Below, piece after piece: positions 1-8,940 of a DNA stretch of 64,000 nucleotides. Location of the stretch: positions 1,488,001 through 1,552,000 of the forward strand of contig NZ_CP047958.1 of the NCBI RefSeq assembly GCF_014304815.1, written 5' to 3'. This DNA is from Synechococcus sp. MIT S9220. Its GTDB lineage: Bacteria; Cyanobacteriota; Cyanobacteriia; PCC-6307; Cyanobiaceae. Within the stretch, counting starts at the first letter, position 1, and every line of letters starts with the position of its first letter. A program made the position numbers and the translations under genes. The notes below the pieces were generated by a model, which did no database searches, was not told the origin of the DNA, and worked only from the letters and a program-made list of their open reading frames with translations.

Positions 1-71
1 ACGTGCTGCACTCGCTGGCCATTGCCTGGTTGATCCAGTGGTCGTGGCAGCTCCTCCCACCGATTGGATAA
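1..71 (+). CDS. C-terminal end of a membrane protein (partial)
   Basis: An open frame enters from the left edge and ends at a TAA at 69-71. It encodes about 22 residues, LHSLAIAWLIQWSWQLLPPIG, a Trp/Leu-rich hydrophobic end typical of the last membrane helix of an integral membrane protein. The family cannot be named from so little sequence. Confidence 0.4.
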   Translation, partial: VLHSLAIAWLIQWSWQLLPPIG

Positions 72-100
72 GCCTGGAAGCCTGAGCACTGATGGCTGGA

Positions 101-361
101 TCACACCGGGTTGATCCGATAGGTATCGGGAAGACGTGCAACCTGGCCCGTGAGCATGCAGTCGACGATGCGATGGATGTAGGCAGCCCGGCGCATGTTC
201 TCCATGGTTTGCCATTTGGCTTCGCCCATGGATTGTCTGGCCACTGCGATGGAGGCAAGTCCGGCGAGATTCTGAGCGCGGTCCATGGGCAAAGCCCTGT
301 TGCCCAGGATCAAACCGGCTCGCCGTTCAATGGCAACCCGCAGATCAGTAAACCCCGGCAA
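101..361 (-). CDS. Small hypothetical protein downstream of DUF1651
   Basis: The last 80 or so residues look protein-like: charged helices, and the segment ASIAVARQSMGEAKWQTM followed by an Arg-rich stretch ending DTYRINPV. I do not recognise the family. The start is unclear. A TTG at 361 would include the conserved-looking DLRVAIERRAG part, while the first in-frame ATG at 286 would give only 61 residues. It lies directly 3' of the DUF1651 gene on the same strand, so the two may be cotranscribed. Confidence 0.4.
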   Translation of the reverse strand: MPGFTDLRVAIERRAGLILGNRALPMDRAQNLAGLASIAVARQSMGEAKWQTMENMRRAAYIHRIVDCMLTGQVARLPDTYRINPV

Positions 362-396
362 ATCGCTGTCACGCGTCTTGCGTTTGCAAAACAGCC

Positions 397-669
397 TCAG
401 CGCACCGGTGGACGGCAGCGCCGCCAGCCGACCTTCTGCATGTTCTGCCAGGCCTCGATGGCGTTGTGCTGCAGCATCCGTCTCTGGCTCTGCGGCTCCG
501 GGGGGTGAGGCCTCACCCAGCGATAGGTGCTCAGGATCACCCACTGACCATGAGCGGTGGAGCGGCCATTGCTGAACCTCACCAGCAGCTGCTCATCACC
601 ATTCACCAGCCAGCCATCCCTGCCGGCCTGCAGCGGTGGTTCATGGGTGACCTGGTCCCAGTTCGGCAT
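397..669 (-). CDS. DUF1651 family protein
   Basis: About 90 residues. The pattern fits DUF1651, a family of unknown function largely confined to marine picocyanobacteria: an early WLVNGDEQLLVRFS strand pair, then a helix and a C-terminal GWRRCRPP, like the family's usual GWxxCxPQ ending. The start is placed at the ATG beginning MPNWDQV, because residues further upstream lack family character. A second member is at 57.4 kb. No catalytic motif is visible, and the protein should be cytosolic. Confidence 0.7.
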   Translation of the reverse strand: MPNWDQVTHEPPLQAGRDGWLVNGDEQLLVRFSNGRSTAHGQWVILSTYRWVRPHPPEPQSQRRMLQHNAIEAWQNMQKVGWRRCRPPVR

Positions 670-762
670 GCCGGAAAGTTTCGCTGTGATCCGTGGGAAC
701 GCGGCCCAGAATTCACAGAACCTCACTCCAGCCAGTGCTTTGCAGCACATGGGCCGATGCAG

Positions 763-882
763 CTAAGCGATCAGCTGGGTCAGCAGAGCTGCGGACGCCA
801 GTCCGCCGAAGAACAGAAATGTGGGCAGCATGGCCGGCCAGACCGATGGCTGAGTCGGATCGGACATCCCTTTGATCTTCAT
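763..882 (-). CDS. 39-residue single-span membrane protein
   Basis: A short frame begins MKIKGMSDPTQPSV and then forms one hydrophobic span (LPTFLFFGGLASAALL). A purine-rich AGGATCTA precedes the ATG. A second ATG five codons later is an equally possible start. Single-span proteins of this size are common in picocyanobacteria, often attached to photosynthetic complexes, but nothing here assigns it to one. Confidence 0.45.
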   Translation of the reverse strand: MKIKGMSDPTQPSVWPAMLPTFLFFGGLASAALLTQLIA

Positions 883-1076
883 TAGATCCTGCGAAGTTAA
901 AAGGCTTCGCGTTAGCCCCAGGTGATCAGCTGATGGCGCGTAGGTCGTATTTGCTTGGTTGCGAGGTATCTGTGCGATGAACACGCCAGCTGCTTGAACG
1001 ACTGCAGTGGAGATCTCCGCACCCGCAGCAGACGGTTGTCCCCCTGGAAGATCTCAAGGCGCTGCTTGAGATTGAA

Positions 1077-1970
1077 ATGGCGTCGGGTGAGGCTTTTCCT
1101 GCCTGGGTGCCGGCCAAGCAAGCAGATCAGACTGGGGGAATGGCACTGCTCTCTCCCGCCTGTCAAAAGGACCTGAATGCCATCGCCGTTCCTCGCCATA
1201 CCAGCTGGGATCCGGTGGGTCTGATGGCCGTGCGCAGTTATTTGCGCGAACAGCTCGCCACACTCGGGGATGTGGAGGAACACAGCTTCAGGCGCGGCAG
1301 CCATGAGGGCGTGAATCTGATTCTGAAACTTCCCGGCCGCAACCCCAGGCGCCGGCCGCTGCTGGTGGGCGCCCATTACGACGGGCCGCTGCAATCGATC
1401 GGCGCCGATGACAACGCCAGTGCCGTTGCTGCCCTGCTGGAACTGGGCAGGCGCTGGAGCATTACACCACCCCGGCGACCTGTGTGGCTGGTGGCCTTTG
1501 ATCTGGAGGAATGGGGCCTGATCGGCAGCACCGTGCTGGCCGAGCAACTCAAGGCCGATCGGCAACGGCTCAAGCTGATGGTGAGTCTGGAAATGCTCGC
1601 CTACACCAGCGACCAGCAGAGCTACCCCCACCCCGCCATGGACAGGCTCTACGGCAACCGCGGCGATTTCATTGCCTTGGTGGCGAATGCCCGCGCTGGC
1701 TTGATGCTCTCCAGGCTCACCCATGCCATGGGGCGACACGTGAAAAGCAAAGCTCTACCGGTGCCGCGCGCAGGCATCGATGTGCCCGCTGTACGCCGCA
1801 GCGACCACAGCCCCTTCTGGGATCAGGGCTACAACGCCCTGATGGTGACAGACACCTCGTTCATGCGAAACCCGCACTATCACCAGATGAGCGACACGAT
1901 CGAGACGCTCGATCTGCCCTTCCTGGCCTCAGTGATTGATGGGCTGGAGCTGGCGCTGGGAAGGTTGTGA
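1077..1970 (+). CDS. M28-family zinc aminopeptidase
   Basis: This 297-residue protein has the metal-ligand order of M28 peptidases: AHYDG (His, Asp), then ADDNASA (bridging Asp), then FDLEEWGLIGS (catalytic and ligand Glu pair) and, near the end, PHYHQMSDT carrying the last His. Members are co-catalytic di-zinc exopeptidases that release N-terminal residues from peptides. No signal peptide is visible, so a cytosolic role in peptide turnover is inferred. The ATG at 1140 (MALLSPACQ), preceded by GGGGGA, is a credible alternative start that would remove 21 residues outside the domain. Confidence 0.85.
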   Translation: MASGEAFPAWVPAKQADQTGGMALLSPACQKDLNAIAVPRHTSWDPVGLMAVRSYLREQLATLGDVEEHSFRRGSHEGVNLILKLPGRNPRRRPLLVGAHYDGPLQSIGADDNASAVAALLELGRRWSITPPRRPVWLVAFDLEEWGLIGSTVLAEQLKADRQRLKLMVSLEMLAYTSDQQSYPHPAMDRLYGNRGDFIALVANARAGLMLSRLTHAMGRHVKSKALPVPRAGIDVPAVRRSDHSPFWDQGYNALMVTDTSFMRNPHYHQMSDTIETLDLPFLASVIDGLELALGRL

Positions 1971-2090
1971 ACAGCTCAACAAAAGGTGCGAAGCCATGAG
2001 GGCAGTGGCCCTGGCAATTAAGGAGGAATTCAAGCAATCGCATCATCCAGCACCAATTCGTTCCAAAGATGTTGGGACTGATTGCTGTTA

Positions 2091-2279
2091 ATGGATCAAA
2101 AAAAGGCCCGGCATCCCGAAGACATCACGCACCACATGATTCGAGCTGCAGTGGCCCTTTTCATCGTGGCTACTGCTGCTGTGACGTATTGGTCAGTGCA
2201 CAATCTGAAGAAAGACATCTCGGTACCAAAGACCGAGCCAATGTCTCAACAAGCTATGCCCCAGAACTCGTCTCGCTAA
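2091..2279 (+). CDS. Small single-span membrane protein
   Basis: About 62 residues: a charged start (MDQKKARHPEDITHH), one hydrophobic span (AAVALFIVATAAVTYWSV) and a polar, Gln-rich tail. An in-frame ATG three codons upstream (2082) is an alternative start. The function is unknown. An AGGAGG at about 2020 lies too far upstream to serve it. Confidence 0.45.
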   Translation: MDQKKARHPEDITHHMIRAAVALFIVATAAVTYWSVHNLKKDISVPKTEPMSQQAMPQNSSR

Positions 2280-2417
2280 AGAGATTGCTTCGAATGATCG
2301 AAACCATTATCTGCAGATTGGACATCAGCAACTCGCTTGCGGGGTTTGCAGACAAATTCGATCACGAGGAGGCATCTGGCCGTTGCTAAAGCTGTCAATA
2401 CATGGGTGATCCAATCG

Positions 2418-2681
2418 ATGAACGACCAAGAACTCAGAGAAGCTGCCCTGGCAAGCCTTAAGCACCGAAGGGGATTAGAGAGGCAGCTCAGGATTTATGC
2501 CATTACCAACATCACGCTTGTGGTGATCTGGGCACTGTCAGGTCGTGGTGATTTCTGGCCAATTTGGTCGATTGCTTTCTGGGGGCTGGCCTTGATCTGG
2601 CAAGCCATTTCCTACAACCACCGACCAAAGCCAATCACCGAGGATGAGATCCAAAGCGAGATGAAGAAACTGGGTTCTTGA
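2418..2681 (+). CDS. 2TM-domain small membrane protein
   Basis: About 87 residues starting MNDQELREAALASL. The layout matches the 2TM domain family: an N-terminal amphipathic helix with RGLERQLRIYAITN leads into a first hydrophobic span (ITLVVIWALSG), a Trp-containing turn (DFWPIWSI) and a second span (AFWGLALIWQAIS), then a charged tail. Proteins of this family are sometimes fused to histidine kinases or occur alone; their function is unknown. The frame runs back to 2337, but the family-like part begins at 2418. Confidence 0.7.
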   Translation: MNDQELREAALASLKHRRGLERQLRIYAITNITLVVIWALSGRGDFWPIWSIAFWGLALIWQAISYNHRPKPITEDEIQSEMKKLGS

Positions 2682-2834
2682 CAGCTATTGCAATCGATCC
2701 AGGCGTTACGCGTTGTGCCGATGGCCCACCGAATCGGACTGTCTTCCGAGCAGAGGCACCTGGATCTAGCAGCTGATCTCCAGCACTTGCAGCGAGACCG
2801 TCTCGCCGGGTGCTGGAAGGTCAGATCTTTCGGC

Positions 2835-3392
2835 TCAGAACAGTTTGATCTTGATGGACGGTGCCGATGGCTTGGACTGTGTTTTGGGCTCAGAAGAATT
2901 GCTATTCGAATTGGAATCGCTCGAGCTGCCAGACGATTCGCCATAACACTCGGTGATCACGGCCTGATTCCCGCCGAGCACTTCCCTGAAGCTCACATTC
3001 AGGTTGACCACAGATGGATCCAGCATCACGGCCTGTGTGGCCAGCACTGCGTATTTGCCCTGCTGTGTGCCATCAACAACGGTTCCTTTTGGCGGTGCCC
3101 AGGTGGCTGAAAACGTTCCCCGGGTGACATTGGTGCGAATCGGTTCTTCGCAGTAACCGGCTTTGGTGAGATCGGCACGGATCTTTGCCAGCAGCGCTTC
3201 CAGCGTGGTGTTCTGATGGCGGCTGTTGAGCGCCAGTTGCCCCAGTGGATTGGCACTGAACATCAGCTCGGCATTGGATCCCAGGCTGGGAGGAAGGCTC
3301 TGGAGCAGCTGCTTTACAGGCTCCGCTGAGACAGGGATGACGCCTCCGCTCAACGCGGCGAAGAGCGATAACGCTGCGATTCTGCGAATCAT
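2835..3392 (-). CDS. Secreted protein of unknown function with Ser/Asn-rich tail
   Basis: This 185-residue protein starts with a clear signal peptide (MIRRIAALSLFAALSGGVIPVSA, cleavage probably after VSA). A mixed alpha/beta region of about 120 residues follows. It has two cysteines (AGYCEEP and TECYGE), which could form a disulfide in the periplasm. A low-complexity SSSDSNSNSNSS tail precedes a basic end. The family is not recognised. Confidence 0.7.
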   Translation of the reverse strand: MIRRIAALSLFAALSGGVIPVSAEPVKQLLQSLPPSLGSNAELMFSANPLGQLALNSRHQNTTLEALLAKIRADLTKAGYCEEPIRTNVTRGTFSATWAPPKGTVVDGTQQGKYAVLATQAVMLDPSVVNLNVSFREVLGGNQAVITECYGESSGSSSDSNSNSNSSEPKTQSKPSAPSIKIKLF

Positions 3393-3607
3393 GTTTCGAT
3401 CAACCTGTGACCAAAAATCTAGGGATCCATCACCCCAATGACGGCCCCTTAACTTCTCTTATCCAGTGGCATCAACGGTTGCCTGATCTCAATTCCGTTG
3501 CCATCAATGGATCGTGGGAAGCGCTCTTGGTGGGGCGCCCACGTCATGAGGACGGAGGCGGCCTAGGTCGCCCCCCTCTTGATGCAATCCGTCAGAGCGA
3601 TCCAGCC

Positions 3608-3769
3608 TCAGGCTGCCTTGCTCTGCTCAGACTCTTCGGCTTCAGAACGGAGGAAACGCTTGCGCTGCGCTGACTCATAGCCAGACAGTTCAACCTGTTT
3701 CTTCTCGATCGGTTTGCGCTTGGTCTTGTCCAACCCCATCAAAAGGGGGTGAATTCCTCTTCGGCTCAT
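3608..3769 (-). CDS. Small basic hypothetical protein
   Basis: A frame of about 53 residues, MSRRGIHPLLMGLDKTKRKP onward, rich in Lys, Arg and Glu. It contains KKQVELSGYESAQRKRFLR, which would fit a charged helix. It could be a small nucleic-acid- or ribosome-associated protein, or a spurious frame. It is the best candidate between the secreted protein ending the 3.39 kb region and the next gene. Confidence 0.3.
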   Translation of the reverse strand: MSRRGIHPLLMGLDKTKRKPIEKKQVELSGYESAQRKRFLRSEAEESEQSKAA

Positions 3770-3966
3770 TGAACTGGTCCGGTTATTTGGATTCCGCGTC
3801 TTGGTCGGCTTGACCATCCACGTGAGGAAATCATGCCGTCTTCAGATCAGCAATGCGGTGTGATTGGAGACAAATGAAACGAATCGGCGATCACTTTTCA
3901 AGGATTAATCAATCAACAGTCCTGGTGGGTTGTCGCAGCCAGACTGATGCCAACCGAAGCGCACCG

Positions 3967-4470
3967 ATGCTGTCTCTTCTGGCCACCAGCCTGATCGCCG
4001 TTGCGGTTCCGGCCGCCGATCGACCCTGCCCCAAAGGCGTGATCGATCAGATCGATGGTCTCTACCAATGGCATGTGAAGCCATTCGATGACAACGAAGA
4101 CCCCGACAAAGCGTTCTCCAGCCAGCGCCAACGCTTCACACCATCACTGTTCAAGTTGCTGCTTGAGGCCAGGCAACTCACGCCCGCGCGTGATGGACGC
4201 TTTCTCGATTTCGACGTGTTCAGCAACACCCAGGTGGCGACCTACGGAGCCAAGGTCACAGGCTGCAGCGCCGAAAAGGGCAACAGTATCCAGGCTGAGG
4301 TGGCCGTGGATGTTGGCCTGCGTGGCCAATCCAGCGGCACGCCGCGACTGCTGCTCTACGAGCTCAACAACAGCAAGGGCAGCTGGCGCATCAACGACAT
4401 CACCTATCTCGATGCAAAGGCGTTTGAGCTGCGGTCATTTCTGCAGAAGCTGGTCCATCCCACGCCCTGA
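3967..4470 (+). CDS. Secreted DUF3828-like protein
   Basis: About 168 residues from the ATG at 3967, which opens a signal peptide (LSLLATSLIAVAVPAADR). The mature part has helices followed by a beta-rich half ending GSWRINDITYL, as in DUF3828-type proteins with an NTF2-like fold. The frame extends 38 codons further upstream without signal-peptide character, so the internal start is preferred. Probably periplasmic; no ligand can be inferred. It ends 41 bp before the gamma-glutamyltransferase and could be cotranscribed. Confidence 0.7.
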   Translation: MLSLLATSLIAVAVPAADRPCPKGVIDQIDGLYQWHVKPFDDNEDPDKAFSSQRQRFTPSLFKLLLEARQLTPARDGRFLDFDVFSNTQVATYGAKVTGCSAEKGNSIQAEVAVDVGLRGQSSGTPRLLLYELNNSKGSWRINDITYLDAKAFELRSFLQKLVHPTP

Positions 4471-4511
4471 ACCACAGCCCCGCGCAGACGCTCAGCAGCG
4501 ACCAAGCTGGT

Positions 4512-6308
4512 GTGCGAAGCCAACGACTCCGCTTGCGTAGCCCTGCACCACTGCTCAGAACTCTGCTGCTGATGCTGAGTGCCGGCAGCCTTGCGGCAGC
4601 TGCTGCCGCACCGGTCAGCCGCGATGACCCGGAATCCTCCGACCCAGGCCGCAAGCCCATCTCCACAGCCGCTGGCTCTGCGGTTGTGGTCAGCGCCAAT
4701 CCGCTGGCCAGTTCAGCAGCCCTACGAGTTCTCAAAGAGGGTGGCACCGCAGCCGATGCTCTGGTCACAGCCCAGGCCGTGCTGGCTGTTGTTGAACCCC
4801 AGAGCTCCGGCCTCGCTGGTGGTGGCTTTCTTCTTTATTGGGACAGCCAGCAACAAAACCTGAAGGTGCTGGATGGGCGTGAAGTCGCACCACGGAGCAG
4901 CCGGCCCGGCGACCTGCTGACGCCAACCGGAGAACCACTGCCCTGGCGGGAGGCCACGGCACGGCTCGATGCGATCGGCATCCCTGGCACGGTGGCGCTG
5001 CTGTGGGAAGCCCATCAGCAGTTCGGGCGACTGAGCTGGGGCCGCACGCTGCAACCGGCGATCCAGCTGGCGAGCGATGGCTTCCTTCCCAGCCCGCGGC
5101 TGCTGCGTTCGATCAGCCTGGCCCAGCGCATCGGGGTGGGGCACAACACAGCATTCACGGCGCTCTACCTTCCCGGCGGCAAGCCACCACCGGCCGATCA
5201 GCCGTTCCGCAATCCACAGCTGGCACGCACACTGAAAGCTCTGGCGCAGCGCGGCGGAACTGATTTTTATCGCGGAGCCCTGGCCCGGCAGATCCTGCGG
5301 GAGATGGCCGCGCTGCAGGCCGGCGACCCTGACTTTCGCGGCTGGAGCCCTACAGACCTCTCCTCCTATGCGGTGCTGCGCCGCCAACCGCTCTGCAGCC
5401 AGCAGCTGAAGCACCGGATCTGCACGATGCCGCCGCCGAGCAGTGGTGGCGTGGGCTTGCTGCAGACCCTGGCCTTGCTGAACCAGAGCACGGATCTGCC
5501 CGGCTCCAGCGCCGCTGATCCGCAGACCTGGCGGCAACTGGCCAGAGCCCAGGCCTGGGCCGATGCCGACCGCCTCTACTGGGTGCATGACCCGATCGAT
5601 GGTGGTGGTCCCGCCGCGGCCTTGCTGAATCCGGCCTACATCCAGGGCCGTGCCAAAACCATGCAGGCGAAACCAACGAAGGCACCCACCCCTGGACTAC
5701 CGCCAGGGATCGATCGCTACCCCTATGGCCGCCCGAACCAGGGCCGCGAACAGGGCACCACCCAGGTCACGATCGTGGACGGGTTCGGCAACATTGCGAG
5801 CTACACCTCCTCGGTGGAGACGGTGTTCGGCAGTCGGCACCTGGTGGCCGGCATGGTGATGAACAATCAGCTCACCGATTTCGCCTTTGCGCCACGGATC
5901 AACAACCAACCGGTCGCCAACCGACGCCTGCCGGGACGGCGGCCGATGTCGTCGATGGCGCCCACCCTGGTGTTCAGGCAGGGCCAGCCGGTGCTGGCAC
6001 TCGGCAGCCCGGGAGGCCGCAGCATCCCCCACCTGCTCAGCCGGGTGCTGCTGGCCTCACTGACCTGGAACGAATCACCGCAGCGGAGCGTGGGACTGCC
6101 CCATCTCTCCAGCCGCGGCCAACGGCTCGTGCTGGAACAGGATCCACCACTCCCCTGGCCGCTGCCGCTGGATCAGCTGCAAACCAGCGATCAACCCGCA
6201 CGCCTGCAGCGGGTTGGCAGTGGCACCGCTCTGGTGCAGAAGATCAACGGCCGCTGGCACGGCGCAGCCGACCCACGCCGGGAAGGCACCGCCCTGGCTC
6301 TGCCCTGA
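4512..6308 (+). CDS. ggt: Gamma-glutamyltransferase / glutathione hydrolase
   Basis: 598 residues, the usual precursor length for gamma-glutamyltranspeptidase. The N-terminal signal peptide starts at a GTG codon. Family signatures are present: GGTAADALVTAQAVLAVVEP, GLAGGGFLLYW, and the autocleavage site GTTQVTIVDGFGN, where Thr416 should become the N-terminal nucleophile of the small subunit. Further on are MNNQLTDF and SMAPT. The enzyme moves or hydrolyses the gamma-glutamyl group of glutathione and related peptides in the periplasm, recovering Cys-Gly and glutamate. It may run on from the upstream DUF3828-like gene. Confidence 0.92.
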   Translation: MRSQRLRLRSPAPLLRTLLLMLSAGSLAAAAAAPVSRDDPESSDPGRKPISTAAGSAVVVSANPLASSAALRVLKEGGTAADALVTAQAVLAVVEPQSSGLAGGGFLLYWDSQQQNLKVLDGREVAPRSSRPGDLLTPTGEPLPWREATARLDAIGIPGTVALLWEAHQQFGRLSWGRTLQPAIQLASDGFLPSPRLLRSISLAQRIGVGHNTAFTALYLPGGKPPPADQPFRNPQLARTLKALAQRGGTDFYRGALARQILREMAALQAGDPDFRGWSPTDLSSYAVLRRQPLCSQQLKHRICTMPPPSSGGVGLLQTLALLNQSTDLPGSSAADPQTWRQLARAQAWADADRLYWVHDPIDGGGPAAALLNPAYIQGRAKTMQAKPTKAPTPGLPPGIDRYPYGRPNQGREQGTTQVTIVDGFGNIASYTSSVETVFGSRHLVAGMVMNNQLTDFAFAPRINNQPVANRRLPGRRPMSSMAPTLVFRQGQPVLALGSPGGRSIPHLLSRVLLASLTWNESPQRSVGLPHLSSRGQRLVLEQDPPLPWPLPLDQLQTSDQPARLQRVGSGTALVQKINGRWHGAADPRREGTALALP

Positions 6309-6329
6309 ACCAGAACCCAGCCAAGCTGG

Positions 6330-7964
6330 TTACTTCGCCAGCCAGGGCCAGTTGATGCCCAGGGTCTCCAGCGGATCCATCACCAGCTTGTTGAGCGCAC
6401 GACCAAGCAGCACCTGCGGTTCATCCGAGCGGATCGGAATCACAGGGTGCTGCTTCGTTCTGGGCACGCCCTCGCCACGCACGATGCCACGACGCAGCAG
6501 CGAGTTGCCCGCTTCAAGACCGCACACGTAGGCGCGTTCCTGGCACAACCCTTTCGCTCCGTGTTCCCTCTCACCCATGCGCACCCAGTCGCCGGCACAG
6601 ACCACCGGGGCCAGTGAGGTTTCCAGCGGCGGCCGCTTGTTGAAACTCCCCGGCGAGAACAACGACACCGAACGCGGATAGCGCCGCACCTCCTGATCCA
6701 CCACCTTGGCCTCGCCAAAGGCGGGCTGCGCCATCGGCAGCAGATCCTGCATCAGGCAATCGACAATCGCCTGATCACTCAGTTCAGCGATCGCGGTGGC
6801 GTTGTAGAAATCGCTGGCGATCACCGATCCCTGCGGAGTCTCACCACCCCAGAGCTCAGCCTCCGACTGCTTCTGCAGCTGATCGAGCATGAAGAAGGTG
6901 GCACCGGAGCCTTGCAGTGCGCTGAAGCGCGAAAACACATTGGCGGGATCGGCAACCGGCACGTAGCGATCCAGCCAAAGCCTTACCGACACCACGTCGA
7001 TCGTGCCAAGCGTGCCGGCCTGAACCAGCTCCGGTGCCAGCACGCCGCACTGCGGCGACTGCGACATCAGGGAGCCCATGCCCTTGGCGCCCACGGCCAG
7101 CACCACCGCATCCACGTCATCGAGCACAGCGCTGCTGCCTGTCATCACGTTGCGGGTTTCCAGCGAGCGGATGCTCTGGCCATCGGATGAGACATTCAAC
7201 TTGCTGGCCAGGGTGCCGCCCAGCACCGTGAGCTGATGGCGCTCACGCAAGCGCTCACTGAGCGGCGCAATCAGCTGCTCAGCAATGCTCTTGGAGCGGA
7301 TCCAGCGCACATCAAACGAGTCCTGATGGGCCAGGGCGTAGTAGTAGAGCAGCTCCATGGTCACCGCTGCTGAGAGCTCCTCCGGCGGCTTGAACAGTCC
7401 CACCAGCAGCGTGGGTCGCAGGAAGTCGTCGATCATGCGATCACTGATGCGCAGCTGTTTGAACAGCGTCAGCGCATCGATGGCGTCGTAGCTCCGGTAC
7501 ACCGCATCACTGCGGTTGAGATCGAGCATGGCGTAGAGCAGTCCGGCGATGCTGAGCCGATCCGGCACCGGCAGTCGCTTGAAGTTCTTCACTGTGGCCA
7601 GCACCTGCCCCACCGGACTGGGCAGCTGTGGCGCATCACCAAACACCGGTGCGGTGGCCTCCAGCCCATCTGGCGACCAGAAGGCACTGGTGGTGAAGTC
7701 GGTGTAGATCGAGTCGAGCCCCAGCTCATCGGTGAGTGAATTGATATTGGGGTAGTCCTTCCAAAAGCCGCGGGTGCCGGCCTCGAACGGCTTGCCGCTC
7801 TCGGTGATGATCGGCTCACTGCCGCTGGGATCGGCCATCCCATCGATCAGGGTCACGCGCACGCCGGCTTCGCAGAGCGCCTTGGCGGCACCCCAGCCAC
7901 CCCAACCGGCGCCGACCACCACCACATGCGATTGCTGCTGCGCTGAAGAACCCGTTTCGACCAT
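6330..7964 (-). CDS. FAD-dependent oxidoreductase, phytoene-desaturase-like
   Basis: 544 residues. The N-terminus holds a Rossmann dinucleotide motif (VVVVGAGWGGWGAAKALCEAG) ending in an acidic strand that binds the FAD ribose. Near the C-terminus, VVCAGDWVRMG resembles the second FAD contact of the amine-oxidase/carotenoid-desaturase superfamily. The substrate is unknown; carotenoid, tetrapyrrole and lipid are all possible. It lies 19 bp downstream of the protochlorophyllide-reductase-like SDR and is probably the last gene of a three-gene minus-strand operon. Confidence 0.82.
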   Translation of the reverse strand: MVETGSSAQQQSHVVVVGAGWGGWGAAKALCEAGVRVTLIDGMADPSGSEPIITESGKPFEAGTRGFWKDYPNINSLTDELGLDSIYTDFTTSAFWSPDGLEATAPVFGDAPQLPSPVGQVLATVKNFKRLPVPDRLSIAGLLYAMLDLNRSDAVYRSYDAIDALTLFKQLRISDRMIDDFLRPTLLVGLFKPPEELSAAVTMELLYYYALAHQDSFDVRWIRSKSIAEQLIAPLSERLRERHQLTVLGGTLASKLNVSSDGQSIRSLETRNVMTGSSAVLDDVDAVVLAVGAKGMGSLMSQSPQCGVLAPELVQAGTLGTIDVVSVRLWLDRYVPVADPANVFSRFSALQGSGATFFMLDQLQKQSEAELWGGETPQGSVIASDFYNATAIAELSDQAIVDCLMQDLLPMAQPAFGEAKVVDQEVRRYPRSVSLFSPGSFNKRPPLETSLAPVVCAGDWVRMGEREHGAKGLCQERAYVCGLEAGNSLLRRGIVRGEGVPRTKQHPVIPIRSDEPQVLLGRALNKLVMDPLETLGINWPWLAK

Positions 7965-7983
7965 GAAGCTGCTGTGCGTGCGC

Positions 7984-8940
7984 TCAAGTTAGGGAGATCA
8001 ACTGCTCCGACAGCTGCCACAGCCGCCTGGCCTTCTGCAGATCAGCACCTTCAGCACTGGTGTCGGTGGGCTCCAGCCGATGCCCACCGAAGCTCACCAC
8101 CTTGTTGGTGAAGTAGTTGAACCCCGGGTTGATCTGCGGATCGCAGACCAGCTGCGCCAGTAGGCGGCCGGCATTTTCGGGCGATTCGGTGATCCGCAGC
8201 AGATCGCGGGCCACAAAGGCAAACGCCCCCATGCCCAGTGGATTGCTGCGCTTGTTGTACCGGAAAAAGCCACCGCTGTTGCGCGTGATCACCAGACCGG
8301 GGCTCCAGGCGATCACGGGCAGGGCGCCCTCCAGCTGCCGGTTGAGCTCCCGCGCCATCAGCACATTGCAGAGCTTGCTGTCTTTGTAGGCCTTGTTGCC
8401 ATCAAAGCCTGGGCTGCCATTCACCATCGCGAAGCCGGCCCCGGCACGCAGTCCCTCCAGATCGCCGAGATCCGCAGGCTTGCCCACCTTGCCGGCACCG
8501 CTTGAGGGGTTGTGCACCTCCGAAGCGGTGATCACCACGCGCGGACTGTTGGCCTGGTGCAACAGCGGCAGCAACCGCATCGCCATCAGCTGATGGGCCA
8601 GCTGATTCACCGCAAAGGTGAGCTCGATGCCCTGCACCGAAAACTGCGCCTCGGAGGCACCGGCGTATTGCAGACCGGCATTGAGCACCAGCGCATCCAA
8701 CGGTGTGCCGCGATCCAAAAGCTGTCTGCAGATCGCGGCAACGGCCCCGAGATCAGCCAGATCGCAGATCAGGGTGTGAACAGAATCCGGCAGCAGGCTG
8801 CGGGCCTGATCGGCCGTGGCCTGGTTGCGGCACACAATCGTGAGCTGATGCCCCTGGGCACTGAGAACTTTCGCCGCCTCAAAACCCACCCCGGAGCTGC
8901 CTCCGGTGAGCAACACGCGTTGGGATGCAGGATCAGCCAT
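7984..8940 (-). CDS. Short-chain dehydrogenase, protochlorophyllide reductase-like
   Basis: About 318 residues from the ATG that overlaps the upstream gene's stop by 8 bp. It shows the SDR cofactor motif TGGSSGVG, the NAG strand (VLNAGLQ) and the catalytic pair in AYKDSKLCNVL. That last motif is the form typical of light-dependent protochlorophyllide reductases and their plant relatives rather than ordinary SDRs. It is probably NADPH-dependent. It is more divergent than true LPOR and lacks that enzyme's expected central sequence, so its substrate is left open. Overlap and 19-bp spacing place it in an operon with both neighbours. Confidence 0.82.
   Translation of the reverse strand: MADPASQRVLLTGGSSGVGFEAAKVLSAQGHQLTIVCRNQATADQARSLLPDSVHTLICDLADLGAVAAICRQLLDRGTPLDALVLNAGLQYAGASEAQFSVQGIELTFAVNQLAHQLMAMRLLPLLHQANSPRVVITASEVHNPSSGAGKVGKPADLGDLEGLRAGAGFAMVNGSPGFDGNKAYKDSKLCNVLMARELNRQLEGALPVIAWSPGLVITRNSGGFFRYNKRSNPLGMGAFAFVARDLLRITESPENAGRLLAQLVCDPQINPGFNYFTNKVVSFGGHRLEPTDTSAEGADLQKARRLWQLSEQLISLT

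Noticed and set aside
3407-3673. Plus-strand frame of 88 codons with a GTG start
   Set aside because: No family features, low-quality composition, and it overlaps a more plausible small minus-strand gene.
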